Shown one piece after another: positions 18,501 through 25,767 of a stretch of DNA of 64,000 nt (position 1 is its first letter; every line of letters starts with the position of its first letter). The translations under genes were made by a program, and so were the position numbers. The notes under the pieces were generated by a model. The model worked only from the letters and a program-made list of their open reading frames with translations, was not told where the DNA came from and did no database searches. The stretch is from Candidatus Eiseniibacteriota bacterium (GTDB lineage: Bacteria > Eisenbacteria > RBG-16-71-46): contig JADJLL010000004.1 of the NCBI GenBank assembly GCA_016710095.1, forward strand, positions 124,001 to 188,000, given 5' to 3'.

Positions 18501-20485
18501 GCTTGCTGACTACCTACATGACGTCCTCGGAACCACAGCTTGAGCCGACCGGGCTGGCGTTCGGGCCTGAGGGGCTGCTGTACGTTTCGCAGAACTACCC
18601 TTCCGAAACCGGTAAGGGTGTGTACGGAGTCGTTCGACGTGAAGTGGACGGTTCGATTTCGAGCGTGGTCGGCGGATACGCGCCGCAGGGCAAGTTCGGA
18701 ACGCAGGACTTCGTTCGAGCGCAGTCGGCACTGTTCGTCTACGTCTCGGCGATCGCGTTCAACTCCCGTGGCGAACTCTTCGTCGGCGAGAAGGCCTCCG
18801 GAGGGGCCAGCAATGGCATCTCGAAGGTCTTTAACGAACTCCCGGGCGCCGTGGCCGACGAGATCGCGCACCCCTCGGACGACGGCACTCTCGTGGACAT
18901 CTTCACGGCGGGAGGGCGCCATAAGCGCACGATGAACGCTTTCACGAATCGCGCCCTCTACAGCTTCGAATACGATGGCGCCGGGCGGCTCGTGAAGATC
19001 ATCGACGCCAACCACGACGAGACGGTCATCGAACGCAACGCCGGCGGCGTGCCGCTTCGCATCCATGCGCCGCGCGGGCAGGTGACGGAACTCGGCTTAC
19101 AAGACGGCTACCTGCGTACGGTCACGAACCCCGCGAACGAGACGATTACGCTCGGTTATGCAGCGGGCGGCCTGTTGACCAGTTTCGAGAACGCGGCACA
19201 TCACGCCTGGACGTACGAGTACACGGCCGACGAGGGGCGGCTCGCCTGGGAGAAGTACCCGGGCAGCGATGCCACTCGAACGCTCACGGCCGATACCTCG
19301 GGAGCCGCGCGAACAGTAGCTCACAAGAGCCCCGGCGGCCGGATCACGGTCCACGAGCTCACCCAGATGCTCGACGGCATGCGAAAGCGCGTTGTCCGTT
19401 ACCCGGATCAGTCCGTCGCGGCCGAGACGCTGCACTTCCGGGTGCGCGAGCCACTCGGCGAGGAAACTGTTCGCGTCGAGGCCACTGGCGAAGAGGTGCG
19501 CACTCGCCCGCGCCGCGATAGCCGCTTCGGCTGGTGGGCGCCAGTCACGTCATTCGAGTCACTTCACGTCCCGGTCGCGAACCTGGGTCGGGTGGTCTCC
19601 CGCACCCGATCTTGGGGCGCGCAGGTCGAGGAGCAGACAATCATCAACGGCAACACCTTCGCGTCGTCCTACGACACGACGCTTCGGCAACTCACGACCA
19701 CCACGCCGGAAAATCGCACCACGAGCGTGTCCTTCGACAACTCTGGTCACCCTCTCACGCTCAGGGTCCCCGGTCTTCACGATGTCTCCATGCACTATGA
19801 CTCCCACGGCCGCCTCGATCACCTCGCGCAGGGTTCGCGAAGCTGGGACTATGGCTACGACGCCCTGGGGCAGCTCACGTCAGTCACCAATCAGTTGAAC
19901 GACGCGACGCTCTACGACGCCCACGACGGTGCCGGCCGGGTGAAGAGCCTGCGATTGCCCGGGCAGCGACAGGTCCGCTTCGGCTACGATGCAGTTGGCA
20001 ACCTCGACTCGCTCACCACGCCGAACAACACCACGCACACATTCTCCTACACGCCGACGAACTTGAACGAGACGTACTCGCCGCCGATCGTGGACGGCGC
20101 GCCGAACCCCTCGACCTCGTACGAGTACGAGCCCGATCATCTGCTGAAGAAGGTCACCCGACCCGACGGGGGCATCGTGGACCTGACTTACAACGGCACG
20201 AGCGCCCAGCTCACCCGCGCGGAGTTCCCCTCCGCGGGTAGCAGCACTCCGCGCTGGCAGGTGGACTACTCGTACTGGAACGGCGTGCCCGCGGGCGGCA
20301 CGCCCGGCGGCGGCCTCTGCGGGGCTGACCGCGTGGGCGTGTCCGCCGTGGAGTACTGCTACGACGGCGCGCTGCCCACTCAGGAGCAGTGGAGGGCCGG
20401 GTGCAGGGCACGGGTGGCGCGGACTACGACTGTCCTTTCGCCCGCACAGACGTGGTCAGTGCCGGCAGCACCTCTCGCGCGGTGA
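15569..20485 (+). CDS. teneurin-like YD-repeat (Rhs) protein, central part
   Basis: About 1,600 residues. In order: Ig-like beta domains; a transthyretin/carboxypeptidase-regulatory-like domain (GRVFGRDVGALANVSV, then TRADGVFDLAV); a region with GTPYSLHYRSSR resembling the FN-plug of teneurins and Rhs/Tc shells; an NHL-type six-bladed propeller (about 17800-18900, repeated PxGLxxxxDGxLYxxD blades); and then YD repeats from about 18950 (YDGAGRLVK, YDSHGRLDHL, YDALGQLTSV). This order is that of teneurins, known to share the YD shell with bacterial toxins. The terminal 50 residues are out of frame because the core becomes indel-ridden after about 20320. The shell is expected to encapsulate the C-terminal toxin. 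Confidence 0.85.
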   Translation: MLAPQHLLMTQKDTTTVRFRTSDQTVLDSVLVNGTEPSLVGQDASGSLWSYAATLPNQGRNEFVIRARNRAGYACDSVRTVIRDNFAPVLEVDSLPEAEPRTVTNSSLTVRGRWRDSTPTIVTVDGDTVGAAAGSGEFAVNVPLDMGSNGIHLRAVDSFGQVTEFKRFVVRQATNEQAPTADPTPSTHSPTEVAAFFDRIKFLWSGAGPVQTGVASSTIDTTRVSVIRGRVFGRDVGALANVSVSVVGHSEYGQTLTRADGVFDLAVNAGSPRTLEFAKADFLLAQRTITPAPLDFVQLPDVALLGQSVRQYHVRTDTARKIVSRFESDLNGDRRLTLIFQQGTRCTLSVGTSDTSTTDFHVRAKEYTVGADGEEAMPGTLPPSSAYTYCVNLSTVEGDVMAGSGPPARVAFDRPVSTYVREFLGARVGTAVPSGSYDFTTGQWVPSEDGLIVRIKGRGRSLANIDSDTLAASNDSLRNVALGFTEDEVELITNEYEVGALLWRVRLTHFSPHDYNFNRAVMAAAHAQGPGSVASMGTLLTDPGMTCACVIENENRVFGEEIPIVGTPYSLHYRSSRQPGDVAMRWLHIPLTGSASSAELVRVHVTVDVAGRRFSHSFSRAEAGAPWEFKEWDGTDAYGRLVVGSVTATVRRGYEFKERWAIQTGGSGGNSFGSGARSSSTAWPSSGDRDVGRILWTTQQVSIGVPSMAAAGLGGWTISPHHIYDPNGMGMKYRGDGTMQRGAAQFPVIRALAGDGYPSSGGTRPPTNGDPTDGRISPADLAVTADGAVCFTDAGTHTVGRVSENGIYTPLAGTGSASATPAGAGEVATDVKLSTPDGLTLSADGTLYFADAAHKRIYKIVNGRLWRVAGSASGIYVDDSLAIQSSLVEPHKLAFSPDGSLYFSDRMPVSGRDIIRRIGTDGRVRTIAGGKIEGISSGEGVATELGIESPQDMTCDDQGNLYFSEKDRDRVRRIAPDGLLTTYMTSSEPQLEPTGLAFGPEGLLYVSQNYPSETGKGVYGVVRREVDGSISSVVGGYAPQGKFGTQDFVRAQSALFVYVSAIAFNSRGELFVGEKASGGASNGISKVFNELPGAVADEIAHPSDDGTLVDIFTAGGRHKRTMNAFTNRALYSFEYDGAGRLVKIIDANHDETVIERNAGGVPLRIHAPRGQVTELGLQDGYLRTVTNPANETITLGYAAGGLLTSFENAAHHAWTYEYTADEGRLAWEKYPGSDATRTLTADTSGAARTVAHKSPGGRITVHELTQMLDGMRKRVVRYPDQSVAAETLHFRVREPLGEETVRVEATGEEVRTRPRRDSRFGWWAPVTSFESLHVPVANLGRVVSRTRSWGAQVEEQTIINGNTFASSYDTTLRQLTTTTPENRTTSVSFDNSGHPLTLRVPGLHDVSMHYDSHGRLDHLAQGSRSWDYGYDALGQLTSVTNQLNDATLYDAHDGAGRVKSLRLPGQRQVRFGYDAVGNLDSLTTPNNTTHTFSYTPTNLNETYSPPIVDGAPNPSTSYEYEPDHLLKKVTRPDGGIVDLTYNGTSAQLTRAEFPSAGSSTPRWQVDYSYWNGVPAGGTPGGGLCGADRVGVSAVEYCYDGALPTQEQWRAGCRARVARTTTVLSPAQTWSVPAAPLAR

Positions 20486-21573
20486 GCTATGGCTACGACG
20501 ACGACGGCCTTCTCACGAGCATGGCGCGAGCAACAACAAGACTGCTCCCCCCAGTACGAGCACCGGCATGCCCGACTCGACGCGCATCGCCCCACCTCGG
20601 GCACCGTCGTGACCAGTAGCGCCGACTACGACGGCTACGGCGACCTCGCGAACCTGCGCTACAGCGTGGGAGCTTCCGAACTGTTCACAGTCCATCCATC
20701 ACGACGCGCGGGGCCGCGTGGACGTGATCTCGAACGCTGGTCGGGCGGAACGCCGAAGGTGACGAGCTGGCTACGACGCCGCGGGTCGGCTCGCCACCGT
20801 CACCGAGAACTCCGTGCTCCGCCGTGGCGAGTACGACGCGAACAACCGCCACGAAGGAGACACACGGCGACTCCCGGGCAGCGTGGAGGTCGTGTCGGTC
20901 GGCGCGTACGACGCGCAGGACCGGCTGCTCACGTCGGCAGGGAGCGAGGTGTGCCCGGAGGAGGGGCTCGCCGCGGGGTTCGCGTCGTGTTCGACGGCTA
21001 CCACGCGTACGCGTACACGGCGAACGGCGAACTGACGAGCCGGACGTTGAACAGCCCTGGCACCACGGGGCTGGCAGGCACCTACACGTACGACGCGATG
21101 GGCGCGCTGGTGGCGGCGGGAAGGCCGGCGCCGGGCGGCACGGACAGCGTGACGTTCGCGCTGGACGGCCAGCACCGCCGCGTGGCCGAGTACCGCAACA
21201 GCGTGTTCGAGCGCGGCTGGCTGTACGAGGGGATCTGTTCATCGCCGAGCTGTCGGATTCGGTGACGCTCGCTCAGCGTTACGTGTACGGCAGCCGCGAC
21301 CACGTGCCCGACCTGATGTGGGACGCGGACTCGGCGATCGCCTACCGGCTGGTAACCGACCACCTCGGCAGTGTGCGCGCGGTCGTGCGGCTCACCGATG
21401 GCGCAATCGTGCAGCGCACCGATTACGACGTCTGGGGCGAGGTGACTGCGGAGACAATCCCGAACTGCTATCGCCTCGGGTTCGCGGGCGGCCTGCGCGA
21501 GCGCACGACGGGCCGTGCGATACGGGGCGGGGACTACGACGCGACGGTGGGACGGTGGACAGCGAAGGATCCG
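20170..21573 (+). repeat. direct repeat, copy 1 of the Rhs core (indel-ridden)
   Basis: Matches 22691-24127 almost base for base but carries many small differences, mainly one- or two-base gaps, for example at 20393-20460, 20535-20560, 20686, 20730 and 20825-20990. The stretch 21000-21230 is essentially identical to copy 2. It is about 33 bases shorter overall. Confidence 0.9.
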
Positions 21574-22071
21574 GCGGGGTTCTACGCCGGGATGGCGAAT
21601 TTATATGTGCACTGTGCGAACAATCCCGCAAATAGCGTGGATCCGAGTGGCTGCGCTCGAATTGTCGTGGACCGGTCGGGCGGTCGCCTACGGGTAGAAA
21701 CTGGCGGGGGACGGACGATTGCCGAGATTCCCGCCGGCAATCGCACCGTCAGGCCGAATGGAGCGCCCGAGCGACGGGGAAGTAACGGACCAGCGCCGGC
21801 AGGGACGTTTCCGCTGCAGCCACCTGTTCTAACGACTGGAATACCGGCCTATGGGGACGTCTTTTTCCCGGTCGGTGCTGTCGACTCGCTCGGAAGACCC
21901 GCAGATATTGCTCGGATCCGAGGGATCGGCATTCACGCCGGGCGTCGCGACCACCTATCTCGAACACTTGGCTGTGTCAGAGTCGACAACGGCGACGACG
22001 TACTGCTTCTCTTGTTGTACTATATGCGCGCGCTGGATGGAGATCCCATCGATAGTGTTGAAGTGCGATGA
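20320..22071 (+). pseudogene. frame-disrupted Rhs core end and first toxin tip of the YD-repeat protein
   Basis: The core encoded here matches the intact copy downstream but switches frame many times between 20320 and about 21238. From about 21239 to 22071 one frame is again intact: LAQRYVYGSRDHVPDLMWD, the Rhs signature TDYDVWGEVTAE, DYDATVGRWTAKDP and NLYVHCANNPANSVDPSG, then toxin CT1. The signature spot is where Rhs shells normally cut off the toxin. If the indels are real, the protein is dead and CT1 is silent; if they are sequencing errors, the full gene 14664-22071 encodes a protein of about 2,470 residues. Type is given as pseudogene because of the sequence as written. Confidence 0.65.
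21650..22071 (+). other. CT1: L,D-transpeptidase-like toxin domain
   Basis: The roughly 140 residues after DPSG include PAPAGTFPL, then GIGIHAG (histidine codon at 21934) and RTLGCVRV (cysteine codon at 21973). YkuD-type L,D-transpeptidases, and the type VI effectors of the Tlde1 kind derived from them, have the same arrangement: an early TPxGxF-like loop, an HG motif, and a [ST]xGC[IV]R active-site cysteine about 13-16 residues later. The likely target is the tetrapeptide stem of peptidoglycan in the periplasm. The fold is inferred from motifs. The region is more AT-rich than the core, as is common for exchanged toxin tips. Confidence 0.6.
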
Positions 22072-22107
22072 CGTTGATTCTCGCCCCCTCTGGCATTCGG
22101 AGGCATT

Positions 22108-22591
22108 GTGAGCTGGCGCACACAGAACCTATTGGGCGCTCTTCTCTTGCTAATCCATGTCAGCGTCGCAGGCGCCGCGACGATCTATAGAGCGGACACC
22201 GCGATTAGCGCGGGGCGATACTGCCCGGCATTTGAACTGCGAAGCCGGACTGAGGGGGGTGGACTTGATCTCCTGATAGGCGTGCAACGGATTCGCATCG
22301 CATCGGACGGACAGCCGTGGCATGGATTGATTCAACGCGTTGCGTGTTCACGGTGTCGCCCGTGTATGTGTCCCCGGAATATACGAGTGGCGACGACAGG
22401 CAGGCTCGTCGACGCGCCTAGTCAGCCCGGGCAGAATCACAAAGGCCTACCCGGATGGCGCGGATTGGTTCGAGCTTGTGCGGGTCTCACGGTCGGCGAG
22501 GTCGCTCTTCTTCAAGCACGTTCCAGACGTGGACACAAAGAACTTGGAGGCTCAGGTGCGTCGTGCGCCCATCAGGCGGCTGCGGCTGTGA
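22108..22591 (+). CDS. candidate periplasmic immunity protein for CT1 (frame-disrupted)
   Basis: GTG at 22108 after CGGAGG, 36 bases beyond the toxin stop. It opens with a signal peptide (NLLGALLLLIHVSVAGAA), placing the product in the periplasm, where a peptidoglycan-acting toxin would work. The protein-like reading changes frame twice: RIASDG continues as AWIDSTRCVFTVSPVYV after about 22315, and that continues as RLVSPGRITKAYPDGADW after about 22415, ending at 22591. Each change needs one restored base. Unshifted, the first frame runs to 22614 with poor composition. About 160 residues if repaired. I do not recognise the family; the immunity role is inferred from position and signal peptide. 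Confidence 0.5.
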
Positions 22592-22690
22592 TCACGTCAA
22601 ACGGTTTCTCGTGATCTCCGTAATCAGCCAGTTGAACTGCGCTGTGCTCTGTCCCGATCAGCTCTTGAGGCAGGCCACCAGACTCGACGG

Positions 22691-24127
22691 GGCATCGTGG
22701 ACCTGAAGTACACCAGCGCCAACGGCCAGCTTGAGCGGGTTGAGTTCCCCTCCGCGGGTAGCAGCACTCCGCGCTGGCAGGTGGACTACTCGTACTGGAA
22801 CGGCGTGCCCGCGGGCAGCACGCCCGGCGGCGGCCTGCTTCGCAGGGCTGACCGCGTGGGCATGTCCGCCGTGGAGTACCGCTACGACGGCTCGCTGCCC
22901 ACTCAGGAGCAGTGGACGGGCCGGGTGCAGGGCACGGTGGCGCGGACTTACGACTCGTTCTTTCGCCCCGCAACAGACGTGGTCAGTGCCGGCAGCACCT
23001 CTCGCGCGGTGAGCTATGGCTACGACGACGACGGCCTTCTCACGAGCATTGGCGCGAGCAACAACTCGTGGAGCTACTCCCTGCACCGCAGTACGAGCAC
23101 CGGCATGCTCGACTCGACGCGCATCGCCCCCACCTCGGGCACCGTCGTGACCAGTAGCGCCGACTACGACGGCTACGGCGACCTCGCGAACCTGCGCTAC
23201 AGCGTGGGAGCTTCCGAACTGTTCCAGCAGTCCATCCATCACGACGCGCGGGGCCGCGTGGACGTGATCTCCGAACGCTGGTCGGGCGGAACGCCGAAGG
23301 TGACGAGCTACGGCTACGACGCCGCGGGTCGGCTCGCCACCGTCACCGAGAACTCCGTGCTCCGCCGTGAGTACGAGTACGACGCGAACGGCAACCGCAC
23401 GAAGGAGACACGGCGTGACTCCCTGGGCAGCGTGGAGGTCGTGTCGGTCGGCGCGTACGACGCGCAGGACCGGCTGCTCACGTACGGCACGGGAGCAGGT
23501 GTGCCCGAGGAGGGGCTCGCCGCGGGGGATTCGCTCGTGTTCGACGGCTACCACGCGTACGCGTACACAGCGAACGGCGAACTGACGAGCCGGACGTTGA
23601 ACAGCCCTGGCACCACGGGGCTGGCAGGCACCTACACGTACGACGCGATGGGCGCGCTGGTGGCGGCGGGAAGGCCGGCGCCGGGCGGCACGGACAGCGT
23701 GACGTTCGCGCTGGACGGCCAGCACCGCCGCGTGGCCGAGTACCGCAACAGCGTGTTCGAGCGCGGCTGGCTGTACGAGGGGATCTCGATCATCGCCGAG
23801 CTGTCGGATTCGGTGACGCTCGCTCAGCGTTACGTGTACGGCAGCCGCGACCACGTGCCCGACCTGATGTGGGACGCGGACTCGGCGATCGCCTACCGGC
23901 TGGTAACCGACCACCTCGGCAGTGTGCGCGCGGTCGTGCGGCTCACCGATGGCGCAATCGTGCAGCGCACCGATTACGACGTCTGGGGCGAGGTGACTGC
24001 GGAGAGCAATCCCGAACTGCTATCGCTCGGGTTCGCGGGTGGGCTGCGCGAGCCGACGACGGGGCTGGTGCGGTTCGGCGCGCGGGACTATGACGCGACG
24101 GTGGGACGGTGGACAGCGAAGGATCCG
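22691..24127 (+). repeat. direct repeat, copy 2 of the Rhs core (intact)
   Basis: Near-identical partner of 20170-21573. Weaker homology extends left to about 22650 (the PDQLLRQATR reading matches PDHLLKKVTR of copy 1), showing an older, diverged edge next to a recently homogenised core. Identity stops just after GRWTAKDP, exactly where toxin tips are exchanged. Confidence 0.9.
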
Positions 24128-24628
24128 ATCCGTATGGCAAGTGGGGAGCCCAATCTGTACGCATATTGCGCGAACGAACCCGAAGGGAGGGTAGATCCCA
24201 CCGGCATGTCACCTCGCCCGGGCGAGACATTCCTCGAGTGCCTGGATCGCCGTGCGAAAGAAACCTACGGCTTCGCGCTACGGGTGTCGGACGAGGTTGG
24301 GGTTTATGCAGCAGGGGCTTCCATTGTCGGGCGGATTGCAACCAGTACTGGACAGGATGTCGGGCTGCAGGCGCTCGAGCGACTGCTTCAGGCGCTCGAA
24401 GCCGAAAAGGTACATTCGATATCTGCACCGGGCCTGTCTCTTGGGGCGCGGTTCGCGCTGCTGTCACGGCTCGACAGCCAGATCGCCGGCATCGCGCGAG
24501 CTCGAGCCGCCCTTGCACGATTTGCCAAGATCAGCACAGTAGCCACAGTTTCCGCGACAGTTCTGTCGGTGGCCGCTCGGATGGGGTTCGTCGTGGAATG
24601 TCAGTGTGATGGGGGAGGGGCGAGGTGA
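22697..24628 (+). CDS. orphan Rhs core with alternative C-terminal tip (CT2)
   Basis: An intact frame of 643 residues beginning inside the Rhs core, without signal peptide, NHL propeller or a convincing start signal. One missing G near 22690 separates it from a short upstream remnant. It contains about 480 residues of YD repeats (YDDDGLLTSI, YDAAGRLATV, YDANGNRTKE), the shell-closing motif VRFGARDYDATVGRWTAKDP and NLYAYCANEPEGRVDPTG, then CT2. This is the classic displaced-tip arrangement of rhs loci: a silent cassette that can be recombined onto the full-length protein through the shared core. Direct expression is unlikely but not excluded. Confidence 0.8.
   Translation: MDLKYTSANGQLERVEFPSAGSSTPRWQVDYSYWNGVPAGSTPGGGLLRRADRVGMSAVEYRYDGSLPTQEQWTGRVQGTVARTYDSFFRPATDVVSAGSTSRAVSYGYDDDGLLTSIGASNNSWSYSLHRSTSTGMLDSTRIAPTSGTVVTSSADYDGYGDLANLRYSVGASELFQQSIHHDARGRVDVISERWSGGTPKVTSYGYDAAGRLATVTENSVLRREYEYDANGNRTKETRRDSLGSVEVVSVGAYDAQDRLLTYGTGAGVPEEGLAAGDSLVFDGYHAYAYTANGELTSRTLNSPGTTGLAGTYTYDAMGALVAAGRPAPGGTDSVTFALDGQHRRVAEYRNSVFERGWLYEGISIIAELSDSVTLAQRYVYGSRDHVPDLMWDADSAIAYRLVTDHLGSVRAVVRLTDGAIVQRTDYDVWGEVTAESNPELLSLGFAGGLREPTTGLVRFGARDYDATVGRWTAKDPIRMASGEPNLYAYCANEPEGRVDPTGMSPRPGETFLECLDRRAKETYGFALRVSDEVGVYAAGASIVGRIATSTGQDVGLQALERLLQALEAEKVHSISAPGLSLGARFALLSRLDSQIAGIARARAALARFAKISTVATVSATVLSVAARMGFVVECQCDGGGAR
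24206..24625 (+). other. CT2: unrecognised toxin-tip domain
   Basis: About 140 residues after DPTG, unrelated to CT1. It starts with polar helices (ETFLECLDRRAKETYGF) and continues with alanine- and leucine-rich helices (YAAGASIVGRIA, ISTVATVSATVLSVAARMG), ending in VECQCDGGG. No nuclease or protease motif is visible. The hydrophobic helices and the membrane-protein partner suggest action at a membrane, but a non-toxic shell tail is possible. Confidence 0.45.
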
Positions 24629-24804
24629 GCGCGCCCAGGGAGACCCTCTTGCGCTTCTGCGCACTTCTCGCTTGCCTTCTCCTGATTGCCTATCTCGGCA
24701 TTGTCGCGAGATCCGCAGAGGGGGTGCCGCGACTGGTGTTCCCGACAGTATTCGTGCTCTTTCTGCTCGGGAGATATGGGTTGACTGGAAGACGCCCGTG
24801 GTAG
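24625..24804 (+). CDS. 59-residue two-helix membrane protein, candidate CT2 immunity protein
   Basis: GTG at 24625 overlaps the CT2 stop (GTGA) and is preceded by a strong GGGGGAGGGGCGAG stretch, so translation is coupled to the toxin cassette. It encodes two membrane helices (FCALLACLLLIAYLGIV and LVFPTVFVLFLLG) joined by a short charged loop, with basic ends (RETLLR, GRRPW). Small polytopic immunity proteins are typical for membrane-acting toxins. The open frame, start signal and overlap are visible; the immunity role is inference. I recognise no family. Confidence 0.65.
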   Translation: MSAPRETLLRFCALLACLLLIAYLGIVARSAEGVPRLVFPTVFVLFLLGRYGLTGRRPW

Positions 24805-25099
24805 TGCGTCCGGCACGCTCACCGGGCATCCAAACCCGCCGTGCATCCCGCCACTTGAGCCGGGCAATCTGCGATTGATCGCTAAAGCTTTCCCGCCCTC
24901 CGGCCCGATACCGGACGTGGCAGGCATCCGACTCCCGGCTTACGGCCCCTCAGCCAAGCGTCGGGTGATCGACACCTTGGGAATGCCCTCTTGAACCGCC
25001 GGAGCCTCGCCATTGGTCCGTCTCGATCCATGCCTTGGGGCATGGCGAGCGGGCTCGTGTTCGTCCGTTTCCTACGGACCTACCAGGGAGGTTTCGGAG
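24805..25099 (+). other. structured leader before the DUF11 cluster
   Basis: 295 bases with no plausible gene. Features seen are GGCAA (24863-24867), a four-pair hairpin with a TTGA loop (24871-24882), then AAAGC (24884-24888), an arrangement faintly like the start of a GEMM riboswitch; and a perfect seven-pair stem with a TTGG loop (25028-25045). The ribosome site AGGGAGG at 25085-25091 precedes the ATG at 25100. Confidence 0.35.
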
Positions 25100-25606
25100 A
25101 TGCGTGCATTCCTCAAGCGCGGCCTGTTGGCCGTGCTCACCGCCGTGGCGTCGTTCGGCCCGGCGATGGCCCAGGCCGAAAGCCCCGTGCACGTCGCGCT
25201 CACCGCGCAGCGCGTGACGGTGGTCGACGGCCGCGAGACGTTCGCTTCGGCGAACGAAGCGAAGCCCGGTGAAGTGCTCCTCTATCGCGCCACGTGCACC
25301 AACGACGGGCCGAAGGCGGTGCACTCCGTCCTGACGACGCTGCCGATCCCGGCGGGCCTCGAGTACCTCCCGCGCACCGCGGCTCCCGCGGTCGTGCAGG
25401 CGTCGCTCGACGGCAAGACCTTCGCGCCGGTGCCGCTCGTGCGGCGCGTGCGCGGGGCCGACGGCCGCGAAGTGGTGCAGGAGGTTCCGCCCTCCGAATA
25501 CCGCTTCCTGCGCTGGTCGGTCGGGACGCTCGCTCCGAAGGCCGCCCGCACGGTGACCGCTCGCGCCCGCGTGGCGCCGGTGCAGGTCGCCGCGCTCGCG
25601 CGCTGA
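25100..25606 (+). CDS. small secreted single-DUF11-domain protein
   Basis: 168 residues; ATG after AGGGAGG. The signal peptide is RGLLAVLTAVASFGPAMAQA. The single mature domain has the DUF11 hallmarks PGEVLLYRATCTNDGPKAV, then LPIPAGLEYLPRTA and a WSVGTLAPKAARTV strand near the end. It heads the second surface cluster and may be an exported subunit or cap that associates with the longer DUF11 proteins downstream. That role is inference, based on clustering only. No membrane anchor or lipobox is visible. Confidence 0.8.
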   Translation: MRAFLKRGLLAVLTAVASFGPAMAQAESPVHVALTAQRVTVVDGRETFASANEAKPGEVLLYRATCTNDGPKAVHSVLTTLPIPAGLEYLPRTAAPAVVQASLDGKTFAPVPLVRRVRGADGREVVQEVPPSEYRFLRWSVGTLAPKAARTVTARARVAPVQVAALAR

Positions 25607-25644
25607 CCGCGCGACAAACGCCCGCACCCACGAAACCACCGCCG

Positions 25645-25662
25645 CCGTCACTCGCGTGACGG
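25645..25662 (+). terminator. weak hairpin after the small DUF11 gene
   Basis: CCGTCAC and GTGACGG pair around TCGC, 38 bases past the stop. There is no T-run; it may attenuate or only punctuate transcripts. Confidence 0.3.
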
Positions 25663-25767
25663 TGCGCGCACGCACGTGCTCACGCACGCGTGCACGCGCC
25701 GCATGGGCGTGATGCGGCTTCCCGAAGCTGCGTCGTTCGGAACTCACTCCACCCTCGGAGAGTGCTC

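Noticed and set aside
14664..24628. Type VI secretion origin for the Rhs protein
   Set aside because: No PAAR or VgrG sequence is present and the protein has a Sec signal peptide; no tss gene is in the window.
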